Shown here: positions 16,943 through 26,946 of the stretch, in pieces
Position numbering within the stretch: position 1 is the first letter of the stretch
How the letters are laid out: every line of letters starts with the position of its first letter
Origin: Planomicrobium sp. CPCC 101079
GTDB lineage: Bacteria > Bacillota > Bacilli > Bacillales_A > Planococcaceae
NCBI RefSeq assembly: GCF_007859275.1
Contig: NZ_VOHC01000029.1
Span: forward strand, 180,862-244,861
Direction: 5' to 3'
Length of the DNA stretch: 64,000 bases
Made by a program: the position numbers and the translations under genes
The notes under the pieces: model-generated
Database searches by the model: none
What the model was told of the DNA's origin: nothing
What the model saw: the letters and a program-made list of their open reading frames with translations, nothing else

Positions 16943-18442
16943 ATGAATTTTCAATCAATCAAACCGGCAAAAAAAGCACGGATAGGCATCTATACAATCG
17001 GTTTGCAAGCTTATTGGAGCCAATTTCCAGGATTGAAGGAAAGGATAAAAGACTACGGGAAATTTTTGGAGAAAAAGATGTCTCGATACGGGGATATCTA
17101 TAATTATGGACTGGTCGACACGGAGGCCGAAGCCAGAAGAGCCGGTTACTGGTTTAATGAGAAAAACGTTGATTTGATTTTCTGCCATTCTGCTACGTAT
17201 TCAACCAGTTCGGCGGTTTTGCCTGTCCATCAGCTCTGTAAAGCTCCTGCCGTCATTTTGAACTTGCAGCCGACTGCAAAAATCAATTACCGGCATACAA
17301 CAACGGGTGAATGGCTCGCGCATTGTGGAGCTTGCCCGGTACCGGAAATTTCAAATGCTTTTAACCGGGCAAGAATTCCGTTTCGGGTTGTCAACGGATT
17401 GCTTGGTTTGGAGGAGACACCCGAAATTTCATTGGCAAATGAAAAAACAAGCGGACGTAAAGAAGCGCTCCGCGCATGGAAAGAGATTGAAGAATGGATT
17501 CGTGCGGCGGCGGTTCCCCGTACATTGCGCGAAAGCCGCTTTGGATTTTTAGGAAACACATACAATGGCATGCTGGATATGTACAGTGATTTCACAATGA
17601 TCCAAGCGCAGACCGGCCTTCATGTCGAAGTCATGGAAATGGGGGATCTTGACAGGTTCTTTAAGGAGGTCACCGAAACTGCTGTAAGAGAGAAGCTGGA
17701 AGAAGTCTACGCCATGTTCGAAATCAGCGGTGATTCCCAGTCAGATCCTATCGCCAGAAAACCGACACAGGAACAACTGGAGTGGTCTTGCAAAGTTGCA
17801 GCAGCGCAGGAAAAAATGGTGAAAGAATATGATCTTGATGCTTTGGCTTATTATTATCACGGTTCACCCGGCAGCCATTTTGAACAGCTTCAATCGGGAT
17901 TCATCGTCGGCCATTCCTTGCTGACTGCAAAAGGCATTCCCTGTTCAGGAGAAGGGGATTTAAAAACGGCAGTCGGCATGAAAATAGCCGATATTCTTGG
18001 GACAGGCGGCAGCTTTTCAGAAGTGATGGCGGTAGACTATGACGCAGAAACCATTTTGCTCGGGCATGACGGACCATTTCACATCGCCATATCAGAAGGC
18101 AAGCCGGTTCTTCGGGGCATGGGGCTATATCATGGGAAACAAGGAACAGGGGTATCAGTGGAAGCTAAAGTTCAAACAGGTCCCGTAACCATTTTAAATG
18201 TCACCCAAACCGGGGATGGCAATCTCAAGCTGATAATCGGTGAAGGCGAGTCGATAGCCGGAGAGATTATGCAAGTCGGCAATACCCAAACGCCCGTGAA
18301 ATTCCCAAAACAGCCGGATGAATTCATGGAACAGTGGTTTACAGAAGCGCCGACCCATCATTGTGCAATGTCCATTGGGAGCAACGCGAAGCTTTTTCAA
18401 AAAGTGGGAGAGCTGTTGAGTGTGAAGCATGTGACTTTGTGA
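16943..18442 (+). CDS. L-arabinose/L-fucose isomerase family protein
   Basis: 499 aa from ATG 16943 behind AAGGAGG. The protein has the three-part architecture of the arabinose/fucose isomerase superfamily: an N-terminal Rossmann-like part (ARIGIYTIGLQAYW, DLIFCHSATYS), a central part with the metal-binding glutamate in SGEGDLKTAVGMKI, and a C-terminal barrel with HDGPFH and APTHHCAMSIG, which supply the metal-binding histidines. These enzymes interconvert aldoses and ketoses with Mn2+. Which sugar is used cannot be read; the AraC partner and the adjacent rhamnose locus suggest a plant-derived pentose or deoxyhexose. Confidence 0.75.
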   Translation: MNFQSIKPAKKARIGIYTIGLQAYWSQFPGLKERIKDYGKFLEKKMSRYGDIYNYGLVDTEAEARRAGYWFNEKNVDLIFCHSATYSTSSAVLPVHQLCKAPAVILNLQPTAKINYRHTTTGEWLAHCGACPVPEISNAFNRARIPFRVVNGLLGLEETPEISLANEKTSGRKEALRAWKEIEEWIRAAAVPRTLRESRFGFLGNTYNGMLDMYSDFTMIQAQTGLHVEVMEMGDLDRFFKEVTETAVREKLEEVYAMFEISGDSQSDPIARKPTQEQLEWSCKVAAAQEKMVKEYDLDALAYYYHGSPGSHFEQLQSGFIVGHSLLTAKGIPCSGEGDLKTAVGMKIADILGTGGSFSEVMAVDYDAETILLGHDGPFHIAISEGKPVLRGMGLYHGKQGTGVSVEAKVQTGPVTILNVTQTGDGNLKLIIGEGESIAGEIMQVGNTQTPVKFPKQPDEFMEQWFTEAPTHHCAMSIGSNAKLFQKVGELLSVKHVTL

Positions 18443-18459
18443 AAGCATTAGTTGCCTAT

Positions 18460-18489
18460 AAAAGAGAGGCTGCAAGCGGTCTCTCTTTT
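18460..18489 (+). terminator. Terminator after the isomerase
   Basis: AAAAGAGAG pairs with CTCTCTTTT across a 12-base loop and is followed by TATAT. It separates the isomerase from the sensor operon. Confidence 0.7.
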
Positions 18490-18625
18490 ATATATGGGCC
18501 ACTGAAAAAAGAGAGAGCTAAATTATCTGAAAAGTGTTAAAATATCCGTAAATTTAAATTTGCTTCTACATGGATCTGGCAGGTTTATAAATTGATAATG
18601 CACAGGAAGGAGCGTGCATTCACCT

Positions 18626-19666
18626 ATGAAATTATTTTTCAGTCTTGTTTGTACCTTGTCTCTTGTAAGCGCTTGCGCTATGCCTGTTGCTGACCATGGA
18701 AATTATGATGTTATCTATTCAATAGATGAAGTTGTACAAGAAAAAGCGGATGCGAAACAAGCTCAGCAAATCACGATAGCGGTCGTCCCTAAAGTGGTGA
18801 ATATCCCCTATTTTAATGCGGCAGAAGAAGGGGCCCTTGAAGCGGCAGAAGATTTAGGGGTCAATCTTCTCTATGAAGGGCCTGCTTTTGCGGATGCTGG
18901 CCAGCAAATTTTAATCATCGAGGAATTGATAGAAGAGGAAGTGGATGCGATTGCCGTTTCAGCAAATGACCCTGAAGAATTGGCGCCCATTTTATTGAAA
19001 GCAAAGGAAAAGGGCATCCATGTGATTACCTGGGATTCCGATACGGTCCCAGAAGCAAGGGATTTTTTTATAAACATGGTGGATCCTGAAACGCTTGGCC
19101 GTCATTTGATGGATACACTGGCATGGAACACGGATGAAAAAGGTGAGTTTGCGATATTGACAGGGGCTTTGTCGGCTGCAAATTTGAATGAATGGCTCCA
19201 TTGGATAAAAGTTCACCAAAAAGAATATTATCCGGACATGACCTTGGTTGAAGTATCGGCAAATGATGATGATTCCCAGCGCGCATATGCATCAGCAAAA
19301 AAGCTGCTTGAGAAATACCCGGACTTAAAAGGCATTATCGGCAACTCCTCGGTTGGGCCTCCAGCAGCCGCCCAAGCGGTGAAGGAATTAGGAAAGGAAG
19401 GGGAAGTGGCAGTAGTGGGGCTATCGTCACCCAATCCGATGAACGAATACTTGAAAGATGGCTCGGCCCAGATTATCACATTATGGAGCCCTAAGAAATT
19501 AGGCTATTTAACAGTGGCGTTAACCAACAATGCGTTGAAAGGGATAGAGCCTTTTGACTGGCAGGAAATCGCCAAGGTGGGAAAGATACGGATGTTCAAC
19601 AATACGGTGATTATGGGAGACCCGATGGATTTTACAAAAGAGAATGTGGATCAATATGATTTCTAA
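18626..19666 (+). CDS. Sugar-binding lipoprotein, sensor-associated
   Basis: 346 aa from ATG 18626, chosen because it gives a clean lipoprotein signal with lipobox VSAC (Cys at residue 17). A GTG at 18614 would add four residues and has no better site. The mature protein is a periplasmic-binding-protein type I fold (ITIAVVPKVVNIPYFNAAEEGALEAA, DAIAVSANDPEELAPILLKAKEKG, VITWDSD, AVVGLSSPNPMNEYLK), closest to LsrB/RhaS-type binding proteins. It overlaps the histidine kinase gene by 11 bases, and no transporter genes follow directly. It therefore probably presents a sugar to the kinase, as XylFII does for LytS/YesN in clostridia. Confidence 0.8.
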   Translation: MKLFFSLVCTLSLVSACAMPVADHGNYDVIYSIDEVVQEKADAKQAQQITIAVVPKVVNIPYFNAAEEGALEAAEDLGVNLLYEGPAFADAGQQILIIEELIEEEVDAIAVSANDPEELAPILLKAKEKGIHVITWDSDTVPEARDFFINMVDPETLGRHLMDTLAWNTDEKGEFAILTGALSAANLNEWLHWIKVHQKEYYPDMTLVEVSANDDDSQRAYASAKKLLEKYPDLKGIIGNSSVGPPAAAQAVKELGKEGEVAVVGLSSPNPMNEYLKDGSAQIITLWSPKKLGYLTVALTNNALKGIEPFDWQEIAKVGKIRMFNNTVIMGDPMDFTKENVDQYDF

Positions 19667-21479
19667 ACTGACGAAATTTAAAAATTACCGGCTGCGGACC
19701 AAATTGATTGTCACTTATGTATTGCTTACGGTTATACCGATTTCTCTTTTGGGCTATATCGCTTACAGCCAGTATACAAATTCCATTGAAGAACAAGTGG
19801 GCGAATATATTCCAAAGCTTTTGGAACAAGCGAATGAAAACATTGCCAACCAAATAAGGGAATTGAGAAAGTTTCCGGATCTGATTTACAGCTCAGATGA
19901 AGTGGTCGGAATTCTGAGGAAGGATGCTCATCAAAGCCGTTCATCTCTTTTGCAGGACGAGTTCACTGTTAACAATTATTTGTCGAGAACCTTCATTAAC
20001 GGAGGCAGCCAAGACATTTTAGGGGTCTTCGTAATTTCGAAAAACCGACTTTTTCAAAGCACTAAAATTCCCTACACTAATTTCGGGTTGATGGATTATT
20101 CCCAATCATACGGGCAGGATATCCAGCTGAAAACTGACGACGTTTTCGTCCTGCCGCATCAAACTTCGCTGCGTTTCGAAGGAAATCCGCCATTTGTTCT
20201 GATCATGAAACAACTTACCGATTTGGAAAACAGAACCGATCTCGGCACTGTCCTTGTTGCGGTCAATGTCACTTTTTTGGAAGATGTCATCAACGATATG
20301 AGCGAAGAAGGAAAAGCGGATTTGTGGATGATGAACAAAGAAGGACGAATTATTTACCATACGAATTCCTCTGAGATCCGGACGATTGACCGGGAATTTG
20401 ATGAGTACCCCAAAATAAACGGCAGTTTCCGGACGACCCAAGAAAACGCAAACAGGTTGATCAGTATAAATTATATGGATGAAACGGGCTGGACTTTGGC
20501 GCATAGCATTTTAGCCAAAAATTTGACCGAGCAAACCGATCTGGTGCGTAATGCTTCTATTGCAATCTTTATTGTTTTTGTTTTTATCAGCACCATTATT
20601 TCTATCTTGCTGGCGTGGAATGTATCAAGTCCGCTTAACCGGCTGACCAAAGTCATGAAGCGGGTTGAAAAAGGAGATTTTGATGTGGATTTGGCGATTG
20701 GCACAACCGATGAAGTGGGAATGCTTGCCAATAACTTCAATTCCATGATTACAGAAATCAAGGACCTTATCCGTGAAAATTATCAAACGGAACTGAAGCA
20801 AAAAGAAGCGGAGCTCTATGCCTTGCAGTCTCAAATCAATCCGCATTTTATGTACAATACATTGGAAACGATTGCCATGTCGGTTGAAGATGATGAAAAA
20901 GATACAGTCATAGAAATGGTTACACTGCTCGGACGGATGCTTCGCTTTTCAATCGGCAATAAAGAAGCGATGGTACCGATTGCGGACGAATTGTTGCATG
21001 TGAAAGACTATTTAACGATTCAAAAGATCCGCTTCGAGGAAAAATTCGATTTTTCCATTCAGGAAGAAATAGAATCTCAAAATTATTATACGCCAAAGTT
21101 CATCCTGCAGCCGATTGTCGAAAATGCCGTTAAACATGGCCTTGTATATGGACGCATTACAAGCATTGAAATTGATGTCTGCCTGGTTCCCGGCAGTGGC
21201 GGAGCAGAAGAAATCGCTCTTAAAGTAAAAGATAACGGATCTGGCATAAAAGAAGAGACGCTGGCAGACATCCACCAGATACTGGCTTCAGATCCGATGG
21301 CCAAGCGCAATTCGCATTTTGGGCTGATCAATGTCCATGCGCGCATTGCCATGAATTTTGGCAGCGGCTTTGGCCTGAACATTACAAGTGGCGCCGACCA
21401 AGGAACAGAAGTTGAAATTAGAATTCCGGTTCTTAAAAATGGCAATGAAGGAGGTCACTATGGACTCAAAAAAAATTAA
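19656..21479 (+). CDS. YesM-like sensor histidine kinase
   Basis: 607 aa from ATG 19656; ATG 19644 is an alternative and neither has a strong ribosome binding site, so coupling to the upstream gene is likely. Membrane helix at about 15-37, an extracytoplasmic sensor domain to about 290, a second helix (IAIFIVFVFISTIISILLAW), HAMP (SPLNRLTKVMKRVEKGDFDV), then a His_kinase domain with the phospho-acceptor at about residue 397 (QSQINPHFMYNTLETI) and HATPase boxes (QPIVENAVKHG, VKDNGSGI). It should phosphorylate the regulator encoded next, with which it overlaps by 20 bases. Confidence 0.88.
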   Translation: MISKLTKFKNYRLRTKLIVTYVLLTVIPISLLGYIAYSQYTNSIEEQVGEYIPKLLEQANENIANQIRELRKFPDLIYSSDEVVGILRKDAHQSRSSLLQDEFTVNNYLSRTFINGGSQDILGVFVISKNRLFQSTKIPYTNFGLMDYSQSYGQDIQLKTDDVFVLPHQTSLRFEGNPPFVLIMKQLTDLENRTDLGTVLVAVNVTFLEDVINDMSEEGKADLWMMNKEGRIIYHTNSSEIRTIDREFDEYPKINGSFRTTQENANRLISINYMDETGWTLAHSILAKNLTEQTDLVRNASIAIFIVFVFISTIISILLAWNVSSPLNRLTKVMKRVEKGDFDVDLAIGTTDEVGMLANNFNSMITEIKDLIRENYQTELKQKEAELYALQSQINPHFMYNTLETIAMSVEDDEKDTVIEMVTLLGRMLRFSIGNKEAMVPIADELLHVKDYLTIQKIRFEEKFDFSIQEEIESQNYYTPKFILQPIVENAVKHGLVYGRITSIEIDVCLVPGSGGAEEIALKVKDNGSGIKEETLADIHQILASDPMAKRNSHFGLINVHARIAMNFGSGFGLNITSGADQGTEVEIRIPVLKNGNEGGHYGLKKN

Positions 21480-23094
21480 AACGGTCATTGTTGACGACGA
21501 AAGCCGCATCCGCCGGGGAATAGAAAAATTGGTGTTGTCCTGTGGGGAAGATTGGGAAGTTACAGCATCTTTCGGTGATGGAATTGAATTGATTGAGGCT
21601 TTTGAAAAAGAGCCGTTTGAATTTGACGTTTTGCTTACCGATATTCGTATGCCGGTAGTGGATGGCCTTACCTTGATCAAAAAAATGAAAGCAGTGACTT
21701 TTTTTAATCCCATTGTCATTAGCGGATTTGATGATTTCAATTATTTGCAGGTGGCTATGAGAGAAGGGGCGCTGGATTATTTACTAAAGCCCATCGACCG
21801 TGAAGAATTTAGGAAACAGCTGGAAGTGCTGAAGTGCAAAGTGAAAAAACAGTGGGAAGAGCAGGAACAAGCCGACTTATTGCAAAGTGAGGCCAATAAA
21901 CTGAGCTATATCAAACAAGTCGAAAAATTGAACGAAGTAACAAAGGGATTTGAGTTCGACATTTCTTTAGTGGACTGGACAAGCGGTTTTCCAAAAGGCT
22001 TCTATACATTAATCCAGATTGCGATTGACCAGCCGTTAAGTTACTCTCAGACCATGCCGAAGGACGAGTGGCATACATGGGTCCTTGCTAACGAAAACAT
22101 CATTGGTGAGCTGCTTCGGGATAGCAAAAGGGAATTTTGGGAATGGCGGGGAGAAGCAGCTTGTTTTTGGTCATTGTTATGCAGCAACGAAAGTGAAAGT
22201 GAAGAAGAGTTTAAAGAGGCGATCCGAAACTTTGTATATGAACTCCAAAGCAATGTCCAGAATCTCTTGCCCTTTACGAATTCAGTTGCAATTAGCCAAT
22301 CCTTTGAAGATTTAGCCTGTCTGCAAACAATCGCTAATGACGTGCTAGCACTCATGCAGTACCGCTCTGTTTTTGGAAATAACCAAATCCTGCTGCAAGA
22401 TTCGAGCGAAATCCTCATGATAAAAACGGAATTGAAGAATGCAGGTAAGCTGCAGCAGTCGATACAACAAATTATTCAAGCGTTGGAGCGCATGAATGAA
22501 ACAGAATTGAAAAAGCAACTTGGTTTGTTCACAGACGAGCTGCATTCGCTGCGCCTATCCAGTGAAACGGAGTTTTTCCTGCAATCGCTCAGCATCCAGC
22601 TGATTAACTACGTGATCAAATGCACTCCTCGGGTAAACAACGATTTGCTTGATGTCCATGATACGGCGAACTTATTGAGAAAAACGAAAAACATGGAAGA
22701 GCTGAGACTGGAATTGGAAAGTTGGGTCCTGGCTGTTTATCAGAAACTTTCGGTTGCAAACAAAGAAAAAGTCCACAATGAGACAAAAGTGGCCAAAGAA
22801 TGGATTTTAGAAAATCTAAAGGACAATATCACAATTGAAAAGATAGCCGGCCATGTCTACATGAATCCCACCTACTTCTGTGAATGCTTTAAAAGCGAAA
22901 CAGGAGAAACGGTTCTCGATTTTGTAACAAGGAGCCGGATCAACAGAGCCAGGGAATTGATACTCACCACAAATCTGAAAGTCTATGAAATTTCAGAAGA
23001 GGTTGGGTATACGGACACTAAATATTTCAGCAAACTGTTCAGAAAGTATTATGGAGACCTCCCTTCCAAATACAGAGAAAAATTAAAAGCTTAA
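21460..23094 (+). CDS. YesN-like response regulator with AraC output
   Basis: 544 aa from ATG 21460 behind AAGGAGG. Receiver domain 1-125 with acidic pair VDDE, phospho-Asp61 (LLTDIRMPVVDG) and the conserved Lys in LLKPID. A ~300-residue linker of mainly helical character follows. The C-terminal AraC DNA-binding domain has both helix-turn-helices (ITIEKIAGHVYMNPTYFCECFKSETG and VYEISEEVGYTDTKYFSKLFRKYYG). With the lipoprotein and kinase it forms a three-component sugar sensor whose likely target is the rhamnose importer promoter 170 bases downstream. Confidence 0.88.
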   Translation: MDSKKIKTVIVDDESRIRRGIEKLVLSCGEDWEVTASFGDGIELIEAFEKEPFEFDVLLTDIRMPVVDGLTLIKKMKAVTFFNPIVISGFDDFNYLQVAMREGALDYLLKPIDREEFRKQLEVLKCKVKKQWEEQEQADLLQSEANKLSYIKQVEKLNEVTKGFEFDISLVDWTSGFPKGFYTLIQIAIDQPLSYSQTMPKDEWHTWVLANENIIGELLRDSKREFWEWRGEAACFWSLLCSNESESEEEFKEAIRNFVYELQSNVQNLLPFTNSVAISQSFEDLACLQTIANDVLALMQYRSVFGNNQILLQDSSEILMIKTELKNAGKLQQSIQQIIQALERMNETELKKQLGLFTDELHSLRLSSETEFFLQSLSIQLINYVIKCTPRVNNDLLDVHDTANLLRKTKNMEELRLELESWVLAVYQKLSVANKEKVHNETKVAKEWILENLKDNITIEKIAGHVYMNPTYFCECFKSETGETVLDFVTRSRINRARELILTTNLKVYEISEEVGYTDTKYFSKLFRKYYGDLPSKYREKLKA

Positions 23095-23118
23095 AAACCC
23101 TCAGAAATGGGGGTTTTT
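23093..23118 (+). terminator. Terminator between sensor operon and rhamnose operon
   Basis: AAAAACCC pairs with GGGTTTTT around TCAGAAATGG, followed by more Ts. The stem is short but well placed right after the regulator stop codon. Confidence 0.7.
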
Positions 23119-23206
23119 TTAGTGCAAACAAAAACAAACAGAGAATTATCCACCCTTTTCCGAAAATCCTCTCCTTACTGAATATGTACAAAAGAGATAA
23201 CCTTTA

Positions 23207-23220
23207 TGAAAGCGCTATCA
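23207..23220. promoter_or_regulatory. cre site upstream of the rhamnose operon
   Basis: TGAAAGCGCTATCA, preceded by A, matches WTGNAANCGNWNNCW at every position. It lies 45-58 bases before the start of the importer ATPase gene and downstream of the sensor operon terminator. CcpA with HPr-Ser-P or Crh-P would repress the operon here. Confidence 0.75.
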
Positions 23221-23264
23221 ATAAAAGGTTTTCGCAAAACTACTATAGGTATGGGAGTGAAACT

Positions 23265-24776
23265 ATGTCTGAATACGTTTTGGAGATGAAAGGGATAACC
23301 AAAAGATTTCCGGGAGTTACAGCTCTAGATCAGGTGAATTTCAAGCTGAAAGCAGGAGAAATTCATGCATTGATGGGCGAAAACGGCGCAGGAAAATCCA
23401 CGTTTATCAAAGTGATCACAGGTGTTCACAAACCAGATGAAGGAGACATATATCTTAACGGGGAAAAAGTGGAGTTTTCGAGCCCGATTGATGCCCAGGA
23501 AGTAGGGATAGCTGCAATTTATCAGCACGTTACAAATTATCCTGATTTAAGTGTGACTGAAAACATATTCATGGGACATGAAAAAGTTCAAAAACTCACC
23601 GGGCGCATACGTTGGAAAGAAATGCACGAAGAGGCGCGGAAGATTTTGCGGTCGTTAAGTTCCTCCATTGATCCAAAGGCGGAAATGGGCTCTTTAAGTG
23701 TAGCGCAGCAGCAAATTGTTGAAATTGCCAAGGCGATTTCAACACATGCCCGAATCATCATCATGGATGAACCGACAGCCGCTTTAACATCAAGAGAAAG
23801 CGAAGAGCTTTACAAAATTGCTGAAAGTTTAAGGGATCGAGGTGCATCAATCGTTTTTATCTCGCACCGTTTTGAAGACATGTACCGGCTTGCATCCCAG
23901 GTTACCGTATTGCGGGACGCCAAATACATCGGCTCTTGGGGAATCGATGAAATTTCCAATGACGCGTTGATTGTCGCAATGGTCGGCCGCGAAATCAATC
24001 AAGTATTCCCGGACCGGAACGGGGAATTGGGCGAAAAACTTTTGCACGTGGAAGGGCTCAGCAAGGCAGGGTATTTCGCTGATATTTCGTTTACGCTCCG
24101 CAAGGGGGAGATTTTAGGCTTGACGGGACTGGTAGGAGCAGGACGGACGGAAGTTTGCCAGGCACTTTTTGGAATCATGCCTTACGACAAAGGGACAATC
24201 GAATTAAAGGGTCAAAAGGTCCGAATTCAGAGCCCAAAAGAGGCCATAAAGCTGGGCATCGGTTATCTGCCCGAAGACAGGCAGCTGCAAGGGCTGGTGC
24301 TTCAGTGGAGCATCGGAAGAAACATTACGTTGTCTGCTTTGAAAAAGTTTGACGCAAAAGGCTGGCTCAATGAGAAGAAAGAACATGCTTTTACGAAAAA
24401 TCTGGCTGAAAAAATGCATGTGAAAGCGAACAGCATCTTTGATCTCGTCAGCTCCTTATCCGGGGGCAACCAGCAGAAAGTTGCGGTAGCGAAGCTTTTG
24501 ACCGCCCAACTGGATGTCATTATTCTCGATGAACCAACAAAAGGTGTGGATGTTGGAGCGAAGACAGCTATTTATGAAATCATCAATGACTTGGCTGCCC
24601 AAGGATACGGAATCATCCTCGTTTCATCGGAAATGCTGGAAGTGATCGGGATGAGCGACCGCATCGCTGTAATGCGTGCAGGCAGGATCACCAAAATCCT
24701 AGACCGGGAAACGGTTACCCAAGAAAAAATCCTTGAAGCGTCAATGGCAGATAAACCGAAGAAAAATGTCGGATAA
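23265..24776 (+). CDS. rhaT: Rhamnose-type ABC importer, double ATPase subunit
   Basis: 503 aa from ATG 23265; the frame is open further upstream, but the cre site lies there and MSEYVLEMKGITKRFPG is the normal family N-terminus. Two nucleotide-binding domains of the CUT2 (RbsA/MglA) type: Walker A GENGAGKST near residue 39 and signature-like LSVAQQQIVEIAKA with Walker B IIIMDEP. In the second half the Walker A is degenerate (GLVGAGRTE), with LSGGNQQKVAVAKLL and VIILDEP. It energises uptake of a monosaccharide, with context pointing to L-rhamnose. First gene of the long operon. Confidence 0.82.
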   Translation: MSEYVLEMKGITKRFPGVTALDQVNFKLKAGEIHALMGENGAGKSTFIKVITGVHKPDEGDIYLNGEKVEFSSPIDAQEVGIAAIYQHVTNYPDLSVTENIFMGHEKVQKLTGRIRWKEMHEEARKILRSLSSSIDPKAEMGSLSVAQQQIVEIAKAISTHARIIIMDEPTAALTSRESEELYKIAESLRDRGASIVFISHRFEDMYRLASQVTVLRDAKYIGSWGIDEISNDALIVAMVGREINQVFPDRNGELGEKLLHVEGLSKAGYFADISFTLRKGEILGLTGLVGAGRTEVCQALFGIMPYDKGTIELKGQKVRIQSPKEAIKLGIGYLPEDRQLQGLVLQWSIGRNITLSALKKFDAKGWLNEKKEHAFTKNLAEKMHVKANSIFDLVSSLSGGNQQKVAVAKLLTAQLDVIILDEPTKGVDVGAKTAIYEIINDLAAQGYGIILVSSEMLEVIGMSDRIAVMRAGRITKILDRETVTQEKILEASMADKPKKNVG

Positions 24777-24802
24777 GACAGGAAAGGCAAGAGGTGAATC
24801 GT

Positions 24803-25837
24803 ATGGCTGAATCTGTAATAGATAATTCTGCAGAACTTCCTGTGGAGAAGAAAACTTCCAAACTGGCGGCGGTTTCAAAGTTTCGCGAACTGGGCTTATT
24901 GGCTTTTATCGTCCTGCTTTGCGTCGTCGTCCAAACAAAAAATGCCAGCTTCTTAACGATCGGCAACTTGACGGACATGATAACCAACACTGCAATTCTC
25001 AGTATCCTTGCACTGGGCATGATGCTGGTATTGATCACAAGAGGAATTGACCTGTCAATCGGTTCTACTCTTGCTTTATCGGGGATGATCGTAGCACAAA
25101 CGGTCAGTGTCTACAGCGGTTTGAACCCCATCCTGGCAATTTTGATGGGGACGGCGATCGGGGTTGCATGCGGTGTGGTGATCGGTTTTTTGGTGGCGAA
25201 GATCGGCATTCTTCCTATTATAGCGACGCTGGCGATGATGAACATTTTCAGGGGCCTGAATTACACGGTGAGCGACGGGCAATGGATCAGCTCTTACCAA
25301 ATGCCGACGAGTTTCGTTTCCATCGCAACCAGCAAGATTATCGGCATCAACACATTGGTTTTTATCGCCATAATCATTTATATCGCGGCATTCTATTTTA
25401 TTAACCACACAAGGACGGGAAGGCAGATTTACGCTGTCGGCAGCAACCCCGAATCGGCGAAAGTGAGTGGCATCAATCAAACAAAAATTTTATTGATTGT
25501 GTATTCAATTATGGGTGGTTTGTCTGGCTTGTCCGGGGTTTTGTGGGTATCAAAGTTTGCATCTGCACAAGGAGATACTGCATCAGGCTATGAGTTGACT
25601 GTCATTGCAGCCTGTATTCTTGGCGGAGTAAGCATTGCCGGAGGTTCGGGGAAAATTTCAGGAGTCATCTTAGGGGCGTTTTTATTAGGAATCCTGAACA
25701 ATGCGCTTCCACTTATGAATGTATCGCCTTTCTGGCAGATGGCGATACAAGGTTCAATCATTTTAATAGCTGTCATTATTAACACCCTAGTTAAAAGAGG
25801 AGTAGACAGGAACAACCTGCTAAGGAGGAAGATATGA
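24803..25837 (+). CDS. rhaP: Rhamnose-type ABC importer permease 1
   Basis: 344 aa from ATG 24803 (AGAGG eight bases upstream; GTG 24794 is the alternative). CUT2-family permease with about eight to ten membrane helices, the conserved ITRGIDLSIGSTLALSGM segment near residue 75, and the C-terminal VIAACILGGVSIAGGSGKISGV motif that contacts the ATPase. It overlaps the second permease gene by four bases (ATGA), so the two are translationally coupled and form a heterodimeric channel. Confidence 0.82.
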   Translation: MAESVIDNSAELPVEKKTSKLAAVSKFRELGLLAFIVLLCVVVQTKNASFLTIGNLTDMITNTAILSILALGMMLVLITRGIDLSIGSTLALSGMIVAQTVSVYSGLNPILAILMGTAIGVACGVVIGFLVAKIGILPIIATLAMMNIFRGLNYTVSDGQWISSYQMPTSFVSIATSKIIGINTLVFIAIIIYIAAFYFINHTRTGRQIYAVGSNPESAKVSGINQTKILLIVYSIMGGLSGLSGVLWVSKFASAQGDTASGYELTVIAACILGGVSIAGGSGKISGVILGAFLLGILNNALPLMNVSPFWQMAIQGSIILIAVIINTLVKRGVDRNNLLRRKI

Positions 25838-26877
25838 CCATGACGCAGAAAGCGATCGGCCAAAATGAATATGTGCAACGGACACTCAAGGATAAACAAG
25901 AGTTTTCATGGAAGAAATTTTTTCTCCAGTGGGAATGGTTATTGATTTTAGTTTTCTTTCTGGTCCTGGTTATCAATACCAATCTTTCTCCTTTCTTCTT
26001 AAACGGAGCGGGATTGCGGGACGCTACAATGATTTTCCTGGATAAGGCGTTTGTCGTTTTCCCGATGGTCATGATCATGATTCTTAGGGATATTGATATT
26101 TCAGTCGGTTCTACAGTCGCTTTATCTTCTGTCATTATGGCGACGCTTTACAATGATTTCAGCCTCCCGATGGGCGCAGCGCTTGGAGCGTGTTTGCTGG
26201 TTGGGGCTCTATGCGGATTGGTCAATGGCCTGCTGATTGTGAAATTCAAAGAGCTGTCGGCGGTTATTGTAACGCTCGGAACCATGATTCTGTACCGGGG
26301 CATCGCCTACATCATTTTAGAAGATCAGGCATCCGGAAACTTCCCGGCATGGTTCAGCTTTTTCGGATGGGGGAATGTCGGCGGCATGCCGTTTATCTTG
26401 ATTGTTTTCTCGGTACTTGCGGTTGTATTTACCCTATTGCTCCATAAGACGACTTTCGGAAGACAAATTTTTGCAATGGGAAACAACACGACAGCCAGCC
26501 GGTTCTCCGGGGTCCAAATCGACAAAGTGAAAATCATCGTTTTTACATTAGCCGGTGTAATGGCTGCCATTACAGCCATCTTCCTGACTTCGCGAATGGG
26601 CAGTACGCGGCCAAACGTGGCAACAATGTATGAGCTGGACGTTATTGCGATGGTCGCTTTAGGAGGCATCAGTACAGCAGGGGGCAAAGGCAGGATGATT
26701 GGCGCTATCATTGCGGTTTTCATTCTCGGTTACCTTCAGTACGGATTGGGGCTGATCAATATTCCTTCTCAAACCATGCTTGTCATCACAGGGCTCTTGT
26801 TGCTCGCGGCTGTCGGGATACCAAAACTGAATGTCAGCCAGAAGTTCAAACGGTTCAGACGAAAACAGCTGGAATAG
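25834..26877 (+). CDS. rhaQ: Rhamnose-type ABC importer permease 2
   Basis: 347 aa from ATG 25834 behind GGAGGAAG, overlapping permease 1. Same CUT2 permease fold: MILRDIDISVGSTVALSSV near residue 87, GKTTFGRQIFAMGNNTTASRF-type loop near 210, and MVALGGISTAGGKGRMIGA near 270. Together with permease 1 it forms the membrane channel. The sequence differs enough from permease 1 to indicate an old duplication rather than a recent one. Confidence 0.82.
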   Translation: MTMTQKAIGQNEYVQRTLKDKQEFSWKKFFLQWEWLLILVFFLVLVINTNLSPFFLNGAGLRDATMIFLDKAFVVFPMVMIMILRDIDISVGSTVALSSVIMATLYNDFSLPMGAALGACLLVGALCGLVNGLLIVKFKELSAVIVTLGTMILYRGIAYIILEDQASGNFPAWFSFFGWGNVGGMPFILIVFSVLAVVFTLLLHKTTFGRQIFAMGNNTTASRFSGVQIDKVKIIVFTLAGVMAAITAIFLTSRMGSTRPNVATMYELDVIAMVALGGISTAGGKGRMIGAIIAVFILGYLQYGLGLINIPSQTMLVITGLLLLAAVGIPKLNVSQKFKRFRRKQLE

Positions 26878-26946
26878 GTTACTGGCAGTAGGCCACTCCA
26901 GGCTTGCTGCGTAATTATAAAAAACAAACTAAAGGGGCGGAAAAAG

